Positions 17,421-25,611 of a stretch of 64,000 nucleotides of DNA are shown here, in pieces. Location of the stretch: the NCBI GenBank assembly GCA_958437495.1, contig CAUBOH010000010.1:1-64000 (forward strand), given 5' to 3'. Under the pieces are notes generated by a model. The model searched no databases, was not told the origin of the DNA, and saw only the letters and a program-made list of their open reading frames with translations. Each line of letters begins with the position of its first letter. Position 1 is the stretch's first letter. The position numbers and the translations under genes are program-made. Source of the DNA: an uncultured Collinsella sp. Lineage in GTDB: Bacteria > Actinomycetota > Coriobacteriia > Coriobacteriales > Coriobacteriaceae.

Positions 17421-18146
17421 ATGACGGTCTATGTGACGGGCGATATTCACGGCGGCGTCGACATGCAAAAGCTGCGCGACTGGGATCTTGGGGATAGTTT
17501 GACGAGCGACGACTATCTCATCATCGCGGGCGACTTTGGCTTTCCGTGGGATTTCTCTGCCGAGGAATGTGCCGACATCGCTTGGCTGGAGTCGCGCCCC
17601 TATACCGTGCTATTCGTCGACGGCAACCACGAGCGTTTCGATCACTGGGCGGAGCGACCCATGGAGTTGTGGCACGGTGGGCTGACGCAGCGCCTGTCGG
17701 ATGCCTCTCCCATACGGCGCCTGACGCGTGGCGAGGTTTTTGAACTCGATGGCTCAACGATCTTTACCATGGGCGGTGCCACGAGTGTTGACAAGGAATA
17801 CCGCATTCCGTATTCCAGCTGGTGGCCGCAGGAGCTGCCGGACGAGCGCAACTTTGAGGAGGCACGGACAAAGCTCGACAGCGTGGGCTGGAAGGTCGAC
17901 TACGTAATCACTCACACCTGCTCCACGCGCATGCTTTCGTCCACGCTCTATCCGGCGTCCGGCTGGAATTGCCCCGCGGTTGATCGGCTTACAGCGTTTT
18001 TCGATGAGCTGGAAGATCGCCTGGACTACAAGCGCTGGTACTACGGCCATTTTCATCGCGACGCCAACCCGGCCGAGCGTCACACCGTGCTCTACGACTG
18101 CATCGTTCGCCTGGGCGACGAACTCCAGCCCTGGGATGTTACGTAG
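17421..18146 (+). CDS. Calcineurin-like metallophosphoesterase
   Basis: 241 residues. Metal-ligand signatures: VTGDIHGGVD (residues 5-14), IIAGDFGFPWD (about 36-46), VDGNHERFD (about 74-82), VITHTCSTR (middle) and YGHFHRD near the C-terminus. ATG 17421 is preferred to 17385 because it starts the MTVYVTGDIHG core and is preceded by AGGGAAGTGGTG. Different subfamily from the PPP-like enzyme at 3439. Substrate unknown. Its end lies 15 bases from the end of the convergent gluQRS gene. Confidence 0.88.
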   Translation: MTVYVTGDIHGGVDMQKLRDWDLGDSLTSDDYLIIAGDFGFPWDFSAEECADIAWLESRPYTVLFVDGNHERFDHWAERPMELWHGGLTQRLSDASPIRRLTRGEVFELDGSTIFTMGGATSVDKEYRIPYSSWWPQELPDERNFEEARTKLDSVGWKVDYVITHTCSTRMLSSTLYPASGWNCPAVDRLTAFFDELEDRLDYKRWYYGHFHRDANPAERHTVLYDCIVRLGDELQPWDVT

Positions 18147-18161
18147 CGGCAAGGCGTTTGA

Positions 18162-19172
18162 CTACTCGGCCGTTATGGTGATGTTTTCCCGGTGCGCGCA
18201 GATAACATCCCAGCTAAAGTGCTCGACCAATTGCTCGGCAGAGCGCGGCGTGGCGTCCGGCGCGATGCCAGTTTGCCCGGCGAGCCAGCCCAGCAGTGCC
18301 TCGGGTGTGCCAAAGCGGGCGCGGAGCTCGCCCAGGTCCAAATCGCGGTCGCGCTTGGAAAGGCGGCGGCCGTCCGGCGACATGAGCAGCGGAATGTGCG
18401 CGTAGCGCGGTGTGGGCAGCCCCAGCAGATGCTGTAGGTAGATTTGGCGGGGCGTGGAGCCCAGCAGGTCGCATCCGCGTACGATCTCGGTGACTCCCAT
18501 GGCGGCGTCATCGACCACCACGGCCAGCTGATAGGCAAACACGCCGTCGCTGCGGCGCACCAAAAAGTCGCCGCACTCGGTGGCTAGTGCCTCGCATTGG
18601 GCCCCGTACGTGCGGTCTACGAATTCGACCACATCGTCTGCGAGGTTGTCGACGGCGGGCACGCGCAGGCGCGTGGCCGGGGCGCGCAGGGCACTGCGGC
18701 GGGCGACCTCTTCGGCAGAAAGGCCTCTGCAGGCGCCGCGGTAGATGGGCGTGCCGTCGCTGGCATGCGGCGCGCTTGCGGTGTGGAGCTCGGCGCGCGT
18801 ACAAAAACAGGGGTAGGTGAGGCCGGCGTCCTGCAGCTGGTGTAGGGCGTCCTCGTACAGATCCAGGCGATCGTGCTGGTAGTAGGGGCCTTCGTCCCAC
18901 TCCAGCCCCAGCCAGGCTAGGTCGTCGATGAGCTGGGCGGCAAGTTCCGGGCGCTTGCAGCGATCGTCCAGATCCTCGATGCGCAGCACGATGCTGCCGC
19001 CCTGACTGCGGGCCGAAAGCCACGAGCACAGACAGCTGAACACGTTGCCCAGGTGCATGCGGCCCGATGGCGACGGGGCAAAGCGCCCCACGACGGCCGC
19101 GGGGACGGAGGCGGGCTGCGTCGTTGGCGCGTCCGCGGCGGGCGTTGCTATGTTGCGTGCGTTGATATCCAT
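18162..19172 (-). CDS. gluQRS: Glutamyl-Q tRNA(Asp) synthetase
   Basis: About 336 residues, the length of GluQ-RS rather than full glutamyl-tRNA synthetase: it has the class I catalytic core but no anticodon-binding domain. Signatures: GRFAPSPSGRMHLGNVFSC (HIGH-type motif), LRIEDLDDRC, a zinc-binding pattern beginning YPCFCTRAEL and ending YRGACRG, and the KMSKS-type RRLSKRDRDLDLG. It transfers glutamate to queuosine at position 34 of tRNA(Asp). The start is ATG 19172; the 96-codon open stretch upstream is not family-like. Short Ala/Pro-rich N-terminal extension before the core. Confidence 0.9.
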   Translation of the reverse strand: MDINARNIATPAADAPTTQPASVPAAVVGRFAPSPSGRMHLGNVFSCLCSWLSARSQGGSIVLRIEDLDDRCKRPELAAQLIDDLAWLGLEWDEGPYYQHDRLDLYEDALHQLQDAGLTYPCFCTRAELHTASAPHASDGTPIYRGACRGLSAEEVARRSALRAPATRLRVPAVDNLADDVVEFVDRTYGAQCEALATECGDFLVRRSDGVFAYQLAVVVDDAAMGVTEIVRGCDLLGSTPRQIYLQHLLGLPTPRYAHIPLLMSPDGRRLSKRDRDLDLGELRARFGTPEALLGWLAGQTGIAPDATPRSAEQLVEHFSWDVICAHRENITITAE

Positions 19173-19309
19173 GCGGACGAGTATAGCGCGGGGCACGGTA
19201 GGGAAGGCGTTGCCGTGGCTCGCAAGTTGGCGGCGCTGCGCATTGCGCACGGTGGGCCTGCAGCTCAACGTCTCGATCGCCGCACGCCGACTCGGCCTTA
19301 TACACGACA

Positions 19310-19345
19310 GAAACCCCGGCAGCTCTTCGCAACTGCCGGGGTTTC
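19310..19345. repeat. 13-bp-stem hairpin upstream of gluQRS
   Basis: GAAACCCCGGCAG (19310-19322) and CTGCCGGGGTTTC (19333-19345) pair perfectly around a 10-base loop. There is no T-run, so it is not a standard terminator. The stretch from 19173 to 19681 otherwise contains only this hairpin and a partial copy of the GGGACGTTCC repeat at 19540-19566. Confidence 0.6.
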
Positions 19346-19539
19346 CGCGGAAAAGGGGGACATGATCCTCGAGCGAACGGCAAAGGGGCAAACCGTTTTC
19401 GCTCAACTGCTTTATGCCCTTCGACCACAGGCTCAAACAGCGTATGCCGCGCCCACACAAAGCCGCTACACCTGTGATGGAGCTGTGAAGTGGTGTCTAT
19501 CGTTGATGCAGGCCGTGCCAAAGAGTGTCCCAAATTGTC

Positions 19540-19566
19540 GGCAGATAAGGAACGTCCCTAAGTGCC
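19540..19566. repeat. Partial copy of the GGAACGTCCC palindromic repeat
   Basis: GGCAGATAAGGAACGTCCC followed by TAAGTGCC matches one arm of the repeats at 53666-53722 and 56091-56144. Confidence 0.5.
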
Positions 19567-19681
19567 AGACTCGGGTGGGACTTTTGTCCCATTTGACGTT
19601 CCGTTGGCCCAGATATTCGTCATGTGTGCCCGCAAACGTGGGACAATGGCGATGTTGGTTTTACAGATAAAGGATGTGCCT

Positions 19682-21628
19682 ATGAACGCCCCCGTTGCCA
19701 ATGCCTGCCGGCAGCGCCGCTTGTTTGCGCGATTCGCTTCCACCTGTGCGCTCGTCGTACTTGCATTGTTGCTGCTGCCTGCCGCCGCACACGCCGACGG
19801 CTACTCCATGACCCAAACCTATATCGGTGCCACGGTCGAGGCCGATGGATCGCTGACCGTTGTCGAGGGACGCCAGTTTGATTTCGACGACGACATCAAC
19901 GGCGTGTTTTGGGAGATCAATACGGGCACCAACCAGCAGGGCGGCACGGCGGGCGTTGACGTGCTGAGTGTCGAGGAAGAGGACACCGCGTTTAACAAGG
20001 TCGACAGCGCAAACAAAGGCGACGACGGCGTTTACACGGTGGAACAGTCCGACGATGGCGTGAGAATCAAGGTATTCAGCCCTCACGAGAGCGGCGACAG
20101 CGCGATCTTTTACGTGAGCTACACCATGACCGGTGCGGTTATGAACTGGTCCGATACCGCCGAGCTCTACTGGAAGTTTGTGGGCGACGGCTGGTCTGCG
20201 GATTCCGATGATGTCGAGATGGAAGTGTACTTCGCAAATGCCGCCGCCGGGACGGCGGCCGTCAAGGGCGATAACTTCCGCGCATGGGGCCACGGTCCGC
20301 TGACGGGCGACGTGTCGCTCGATGCGGACGAGCCCATGGTCACCTATACCATTCCCTGCGTGCATCAGGGCGAATTCGCCGAGGCACGCATCGCCTTCCC
20401 CGGCGACTGGGTGCCGCAGCTTGCCGCTTCGGGCGAGGAGCGCATGTCAACGATCCTGAGCGAAGAGAAGGAATGGGCCGACGAAGCTAACGCCCGTCGC
20501 GCTCACGCTCGCATGATTGCCAATGTGCTTGCCGCGCTAAGTGTTGTCGCGGCGGTCGCCTTTACCGGCACAATCGTTGTGCTCAAGCTACGCAGGCCCA
20601 AGCCCAAGCCGCTCTTCCAAGACGAGTACTTCCGCGATGTGCCCTCCGTCGACCATCCCGCGGTGCTTGCAGCTCTTATGAGCTGGAACAACGTGCCCGA
20701 TCAGGCATATATCGCCACGCTGATGAAGCTGACCGACGACCGCGTGATCAAGCTGGAAGAAGCGACCGAGGCCAAGAAGAAGGGCCTGCTCCGTCGCGAA
20801 AAAGAGGAGCATACGTATCGCATCACGGTGACTGACGAGGCCTGGAAGGCTGTCAAGAAGGACGGCATCGATCGCGATGTGCTCAAGGTCTTCTTCGCCG
20901 GCGTTAAGCCCGATAAGGACGGAGTCCGTTCGCGCACGTTTAGCGAGCTGGAGGAGTACGCTAGCGAGCGCACCACATCTGTTGGCGACAAGCTCGAGGA
21001 CTATCAGAGCACGGTTAAGGGCAAGCTGGAGGCGCGCGAGTTTATCGCATCGGATGGCACTATCGCGATGGTGGCCGGCCTGGTTCTCGGCATCATCATT
21101 GTCTTTGGCATTCTGGGCTCTCTGATCTATACCGACTTTGCGGACGCCAACGTCGGCGCCGCTATGATCTCGATTCCCGTCACGATCGTGGGCTTTGTCC
21201 TGAGCTGCACCTTCCGCCGTTACACGCCGGAGGGCGCCGAGGTGGCGGCTCGCTGCAAGGCGCTCAAGCATTGGCTCGAGGACTTTACGCGCCTGAAGGA
21301 GGCTATCCCCAGCGACCTGATCTTGTGGAACAAACTGCTGGTGATGGGTGTTGCCCTGGGCGTTTCGAAAGAAGTGCTGCGACAGCTGGCCGAGGCCGTG
21401 CCTGCGGATCTGCGCAACAGCGACGATTTCTACGACAACTACCCCTGCTACTGGTGGTATTACCATCACTACGGCAACGAGTCTCCGCTCGATTCGTTCA
21501 ACGATGTGTATCACGAGACCATCCGCGAGCTGGCTTCGAGTTCCGATAGCTCGAGCGGCGGCAGCGGCGGCGGCTTTTCCGGTGGCGGCGGTGGCGGCGT
21601 CGGCGGAGGCGGCGGCGGAACGTTCTAG
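19682..21628 (+). CDS. DUF2207 predicted membrane protein
   Basis: 648 residues from ATG 19682, seven bases after AAAGGA. Signal peptide (RRLFARFASTCALVVLALLLL then PAAAHADG), an extracytoplasmic DUF2207 domain (YSMTQTYIGATVEADGSLTV onward), a membrane helix near residue 280 (VLAALSVVAAVAFTGTIVVL), a cytoplasmic region, and a further membrane pair (AMVAGLVLGIIIVFGILGSL; AAMISIPVTIVGFVLSC). The extreme C-terminus is Ser/Gly-rich (GGSGGGFSGGGGGGVGGGGG), as in most DUF2207 proteins. Single gene; role unknown, presumably cell-envelope. Confidence in family high. Confidence 0.9.
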   Translation: MNAPVANACRQRRLFARFASTCALVVLALLLLPAAAHADGYSMTQTYIGATVEADGSLTVVEGRQFDFDDDINGVFWEINTGTNQQGGTAGVDVLSVEEEDTAFNKVDSANKGDDGVYTVEQSDDGVRIKVFSPHESGDSAIFYVSYTMTGAVMNWSDTAELYWKFVGDGWSADSDDVEMEVYFANAAAGTAAVKGDNFRAWGHGPLTGDVSLDADEPMVTYTIPCVHQGEFAEARIAFPGDWVPQLAASGEERMSTILSEEKEWADEANARRAHARMIANVLAALSVVAAVAFTGTIVVLKLRRPKPKPLFQDEYFRDVPSVDHPAVLAALMSWNNVPDQAYIATLMKLTDDRVIKLEEATEAKKKGLLRREKEEHTYRITVTDEAWKAVKKDGIDRDVLKVFFAGVKPDKDGVRSRTFSELEEYASERTTSVGDKLEDYQSTVKGKLEAREFIASDGTIAMVAGLVLGIIIVFGILGSLIYTDFADANVGAAMISIPVTIVGFVLSCTFRRYTPEGAEVAARCKALKHWLEDFTRLKEAIPSDLILWNKLLVMGVALGVSKEVLRQLAEAVPADLRNSDDFYDNYPCYWWYYHHYGNESPLDSFNDVYHETIRELASSSDSSSGGSGGGFSGGGGGGVGGGGGGTF

Positions 21629-21741
21629 CGAGCGCTTGCTTTGGGGTGGATCTTTCTGGGCGGTTGCCAGGGAAGATTCATCCCATTTTTGTGCATCGAA
21701 ACGGGCCAAACTTTCCGCTGAGGACCTTCGCGCAAGGGGCA

Positions 21742-21970
21742 GTGGACAAAAAATGCTAAATATGAGTACTGTTGCTGCGATGGTCGCATATGTTCGCACA
21801 TAATAATGGGCCTCTAATGAGAGTATTTCTCGTTAGGAGTCCATTTTATTGAACATTTGGGGAGCTACGTCAGCACGTGCAGCTGGTTGTCACGCCTACA
21901 AGCCTCAAAAATACCCCAAATCGCTGCTACTAAAAAGGTAACAGTACTCATATTTGATGTTTTTTGACCA
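21742..21970. repeat. MITE-like element, copy 1 (TIR with TATGAGTACTGTT)
   Basis: Left end (21742-21773) GTGGACAAAAAATG... TAAATATGAGTACTGTT and right end (21940-21970), reverse-complemented, GTGGTCAAAAACATC... AAATATGAGTACTGTT form imperfect terminal inverted repeats about 31 bp long. The roughly 165-base interior has no gene. It fills most of the 450-base gap between the DUF2207 and GNAT genes. A second element with the same ends is at 61816-62033. Confidence 0.7.
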
Positions 21971-21995
21971 CAGCCATTTGCAGACCCTCTAGGCT

Positions 21996-22062
21996 ACTCA
22001 TTGGGGACAGACTTAAATGACCAGTCGTTGGGGATCAGTCATTGGGGACGTTCTTAAATGAC
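21996..22062. repeat. Tandem copies of the TCATTGGGGAC-AAATGA palindromic repeat
   Basis: Copy A (about 21996-22020) reads CTCATTGGGGACAGACTT then AAATGA. Copy B (22036-22062) reads AGTCATTGGGGACGTTCTT then AAATGACT, with ends that pair (AGTCATT / AAATGACT). A third copy is at 46188-46217. Confidence 0.65.
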
Positions 22063-22080
22063 TAGGTGTGGCTGCTGGGC

Positions 22081-22722
22081 CTAGACAGTTAGGTCGAGTT
22101 CGTAGAGGAAACTTTCGCGCGGCATGGCGTGGCGGCGTTCCTCGCGGTTGGCGCGGTGCGTGGCGGTGCGCTTAAAGCCGTGCAGCTCGTAGAACTTCCA
22201 CGAGCAGTTGGAATCGGTGTACAGGTGTGCGCTGGTCGCTCCGCACGAGGACAGATGTGAGATTGCGGCGTCGAGCAGCACCGATCCCACGCCCAGGCCG
22301 TGGACGTCAGGGTCGACGGCGAGCAGCGTGACCTCGTTGTCATGCGGCAGTGGGCTTTTCTCGAGCAGGCGGTTGTTGGTTCGAATGGTGGCGCGCACAA
22401 ACGAGAGGTACTCGGCGCATGACTCGGGTTCTAGCTCACGCATCTGCGACAGCAGTGCACGCTCAGTATCCATCCAATGTTCCCTGACGGCGGTGCCGGA
22501 GCTCTGTCCCGCACGCGCAAGCGAAATGCCGCGCGCCTCGCCATCTATAACTGCAACCTGCGAAAACGTCGAGGAAGAAAGGCAGTAGGCAAGATCGCAC
22601 GCGGCTTCGAGGCGGTTGTACTCATCGTTATCCGAGTTGTTGTGCCAAAGCTGCTGCAAGATCAGCGCGATGGCGTCGAAATCTTCGGTATCAAACGGTC
22701 GGTAGAGAACCCGCGAGACCAT
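22081..22722 (-). CDS. GNAT-family N-acetyltransferase
   Basis: 213 residues. The acetyl-CoA-binding loop is visible as LLAVDPDVHGLGVGSVLLDA (about residues 131-150) and the later beta-strand region as AHLYTDSNCSWKFYELHGFK. ATG 22722 follows AAAGAGGCACC. N-terminal half with LILQQLWHNNSDNDEYNRLE is less typical. Monocistronic and divergent from purH. Substrate unknown. Confidence 0.88.
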   Translation of the reverse strand: MVSRVLYRPFDTEDFDAIALILQQLWHNNSDNDEYNRLEAACDLAYCLSSSTFSQVAVIDGEARGISLARAGQSSGTAVREHWMDTERALLSQMRELEPESCAEYLSFVRATIRTNNRLLEKSPLPHDNEVTLLAVDPDVHGLGVGSVLLDAAISHLSSCGATSAHLYTDSNCSWKFYELHGFKRTATHRANREERRHAMPRESFLYELDLTV

Positions 22723-22999
22723 GGTGCCTCTTTCTATTGCGGATGCATATCGAGCACAGTTCTACCACGCCATTGGCATCTAATTATGGTGCCCCTGTGT
22801 TTCATCAACTCACCGTGCCCAGTGGCGCTCCTGCAACCCCCGCTCGCAAACTTTTTCTGCACAGCCGTGCGTTGCGGGGTGCAACGTCGCGCTCGATGCG
22901 CTACATTGAATCAGTATTTTCAATGCCGCTGCGCGAGCGCTGCAGATCGACGTATCACCGACTCACAGAGCACGGCGGCGTACCAGACAGGAGGACTGC

Positions 23000-24607
23000 A
23001 TGGGATCTGATGTGAAGATCGCACGCGCGTTGATCTCGGTTACCGATAAGACGGGCGTCGTCGATTTCGCACGGACGCTGGTTGACGACTTTGGCGTCGA
23101 GATCATCTCTACGGGCGGCACGGCTCGTGCCATCGAGGACGCGGGCGTTCCCGTAACCCCCATCGAGGAGTTCACGGGCTATCCCGAGATGATGGACGGC
23201 CGCGTCAAGACGCTGCATCCCAAGGTTCACGGCGCGCTGCTGGCCCGTCGCGATTCCGAGCAGCACATGCAGGAGGCCGCTCAGCACGGCATTAAGCTGA
23301 TCGACCTGGTCGTCGTCAACCTGTACGAGTTCGAGAAGACCGTCGCCAATCCCGAGGTTACCTTCGCGGATGCCATCGAGCACATCGACATCGGCGGTCC
23401 CTCCATGCTGCGCTCTGCCGCCAAGAACGCCGCGAGCGTTACCGTTATCTCCGACCCGGCCGACTATGATGCCGTCCTGGCCGAGATGCGCGAGACCGGT
23501 GGCTGCACCACGCTTTCCACCCGTCGTCGCCTGCAGGTGAAGGTCTACCAGACCACCGCCGCCTACGACACGGCTATCTCCCGTTGGCTTGCCGCCCAGG
23601 CAAGCGACGTGGCGGACACCTCTGCCAAGCTCGAGATCTCGCTGGAGAAGGTCGACGACCTGCGCTATGGCGAGAATCCTCAGCAGAAGGCCACGGTCTA
23701 CCGCTTTGCCGAGGGCTGCGAGAACACCGCGAGCTCGCAGTTCCCGCTCGTGGGCTCCGAGCAGATCCAGGGCAAGCCACTCAGCTACAACAACTATCTG
23801 GATGCCGATGCCGCCTGGAACCTGGTCCGCGAGTTCGACGAACCGGCCTGCGTGATTCTCAAGCATCAGAACCCCTGCGGTTCCGCCGTTGCCGAGGACA
23901 TCACGGCAGCCTACGACCGCGCCTTCGCCTGCGATCCCAAGAGCGCCTTTGGCGGCATCATCGCCTGCAACCGCGAGGTTCCTTACGAGCTCGTTGAGCA
24001 TTTTGCCGACGAGAACAAGCAGTTCGTCGAGGTCATCATTGCCCCGAGCTACACCGATGAGGCGCTCGAGCGCATGGCCAAGCGTCCCAACCTGCGCGTG
24101 CTGGCTACCGGCGGCGTGGACCACGGCGCCCAGGTGGAGCTGCGCTCCGTCGACGGCGGCATGCTGGTGCAGGAAGTCGACCACGTGACCGAGGATCCCG
24201 CGACCTTTACGTTCCCCACCGACCGCAAGCCCACCGACGCCGAGATGGCCGAGCTCGAGTTTGCCTGGAAGGTCTGCAAGGGCGTTAAGTCCAACGCCAT
24301 CCTGGTTTCCAAGGGTAAGGCCGGCATTGGCATGGGCCCCGGTCAGCCCAACCGCGTGGACTCTGCGCTGCTTGCCTGCGAGCGCGCCGAGGACTTCTGC
24401 GAGCGCGAGGGCGTGGAGAAGGGCGGCTTTGCCTGCGCAAGCGACGCGTTCTTCCCGTTCCGCGACAACGTCGACGTGCTTGCCGAGCATGGTGTGACCT
24501 GCATTATCCAGCCCGGCGGCTCCAAGCGCGACGACGAGAGTATCCAGGCCTGCAACGAGCATGGCATCGCAATGGTCTTCACCGGTGCTAGGCATTTCCG
24601 TCACTAA
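23000..24607 (+). CDS. purH: Bifunctional AICAR formyltransferase / IMP cyclohydrolase
   Basis: 535 residues; catalyses the last two steps of IMP synthesis. N-terminal MGS-like cyclohydrolase domain with ISVTDKTGVVDFAR, IISTGGTARAIEDAG and DGRVKTLHPKVHGALLARR; C-terminal AICAR transformylase with LRYGENPQQKA, the catalytic Lys-His pair in CVILKHQNPCGSAVA, SAFGGIIACNRE and the ending MVFTGARHFRH. ATG 23000 follows ACAGGAGGACTGC. No other pur genes are next to it, and I see no purine riboswitch in the 277-base upstream gap. Confidence 0.97.
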   Translation: MGSDVKIARALISVTDKTGVVDFARTLVDDFGVEIISTGGTARAIEDAGVPVTPIEEFTGYPEMMDGRVKTLHPKVHGALLARRDSEQHMQEAAQHGIKLIDLVVVNLYEFEKTVANPEVTFADAIEHIDIGGPSMLRSAAKNAASVTVISDPADYDAVLAEMRETGGCTTLSTRRRLQVKVYQTTAAYDTAISRWLAAQASDVADTSAKLEISLEKVDDLRYGENPQQKATVYRFAEGCENTASSQFPLVGSEQIQGKPLSYNNYLDADAAWNLVREFDEPACVILKHQNPCGSAVAEDITAAYDRAFACDPKSAFGGIIACNREVPYELVEHFADENKQFVEVIIAPSYTDEALERMAKRPNLRVLATGGVDHGAQVELRSVDGGMLVQEVDHVTEDPATFTFPTDRKPTDAEMAELEFAWKVCKGVKSNAILVSKGKAGIGMGPGQPNRVDSALLACERAEDFCEREGVEKGGFACASDAFFPFRDNVDVLAEHGVTCIIQPGGSKRDDESIQACNEHGIAMVFTGARHFRH

Positions 24608-24628
24608 GCAGGGAGGTGGCGCTGCGGC

Positions 24629-24721
24629 TTGCCCAGCCACCGCACCTTGCCGTTCATTCGTCGCTCGCGTACCCAAGTACGCGTCGCTCCTCTTTCACGG
24701 CAATCTGCGGCACCTGGGCAA
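24629..24721. repeat. 93-nt stable hairpin downstream of purH
   Basis: Nested pairing arms: TTGCCCAG (24629-24636) with CTGGGCAA (24714-24721), CCGCA with TGCGG, TTGCCGT (24647-24653) with ACGGCAA (24697-24703), and GCGTAC (24667-24672) with GTACGC (24677-24682) around CCAA. No T-run follows directly. Confidence 0.65.
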
Positions 24722-24806
24722 CCCTCGCCGACCTGTTAGGTTGACTGGGGAGGATGGGATGTTATCTCGTCCCCTGGACTGGCCTCGCTTCTAAAATAAT
24801 CTCTGC

Positions 24807-24842
24807 AAAAGACGGTCGCTCCGTTTGGAGGGCCGTCTTTTT
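24807..24842 (+). terminator. Rho-independent terminator
   Basis: AAAAGACGG (24807-24815) pairs with CCGTCTTTTT (24833-24842) and ends in T's; terminates purH-side transcription ahead of the next gene. Confidence 0.8.
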
Positions 24843-24858
24843 GGTATAAGAGGACGGA

Positions 24859-25593
24859 ATGACTAACACGAAAGGTATGACCATGCCCCAGATTGATGAT
24901 GCCGAGCTGTTTGGCAATGCCGAGGATCAGCGTGCGTACGAGGACTTTTGCGCCAATCAGGAGGCGGTCGAGAAGTTTACGCTCGACAAGCCCGCGCTTG
25001 TCTGCCGTTGGCGCATGTCCAACAAAAAGGTGCCCATGCTCAACCGCCACATCCGTGCGCTATCCGAGCGCTTGGTGCAGGGTGAGCCGCTTACCCATAA
25101 CATGCTCAGCTGGGCTAAACAGCACGTTGAGTGGTCGCTTGCCGAGGGCGATTACACCGCGCGCGACGGCGTACTCATGCTGGTGATCGACATCAACGGC
25201 AATGCCGCCATGACGGTGGGGGAGTACGAGCCGCTGGCCGATACGTCGGCCAAGGCGCTGCGTGCCCGTTCTGCCGAGGCTCGCTCCGAAGCCGACGAGA
25301 CCGGCGTGGCGCCCGAGCTGCTCGCCGCCGTCAACAACGGCGAGCTTGCCTTTGTAGCGCCGGCGGACGAGTGCCTGTGCGGCACGGCGACGCTCATCGA
25401 GCAGTTGGCCCAGACCAAGGGCATCACGGTCACGCGCGTAGACATCCCCGCACAGCTTAAGGGCGCGCTGTTTCTGGTGAGCGACGAGCACGGCGTGGTC
25501 CCCGCAACCGAGACGGATGCCGCCGAGGCCGACGCCGCCACGGTCGCCTTCTTCGCCGAAGGCTATGAAAAGCTCCGCGCCCGCCGCTCCTAA
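24859..25593 (+). CDS. Hypothetical protein, about 240 residues
   Basis: 244 residues from the first ATG or 236 from ATG 24883 (MPQIDDAELFGNAEDQRAYE), which has AAAGG seven bases ahead and is my preference. Acidic, soluble, no membrane segments. Visible landmarks: CRWRMSNKKVPMLNRHIRAL, LMLVIDINGNAAMTVGEYEP and ECLCGTATLIEQLAQTKGIT. The last, followed by TVTRVDIPAQ, resembles the region of class-IV aminotransferase-like folds around C-G-T-A, but I cannot place it with confidence. Monocistronic, with a terminator before it and the convergent PucR gene after it. Confidence 0.75.
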   Translation: MTNTKGMTMPQIDDAELFGNAEDQRAYEDFCANQEAVEKFTLDKPALVCRWRMSNKKVPMLNRHIRALSERLVQGEPLTHNMLSWAKQHVEWSLAEGDYTARDGVLMLVIDINGNAAMTVGEYEPLADTSAKALRARSAEARSEADETGVAPELLAAVNNGELAFVAPADECLCGTATLIEQLAQTKGITVTRVDIPAQLKGALFLVSDEHGVVPATETDAAEADAATVAFFAEGYEKLRARRS

Positions 25594-25611
25594 CCTCAAG
25601 GCGGGGTGGGC

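Noticed and set aside
24600..24780. tRNA or other RNA gene after purH
   Set aside because: The structure is one long nested hairpin, not a cloverleaf; no T-loop consensus. I found no tRNA anywhere in the window.
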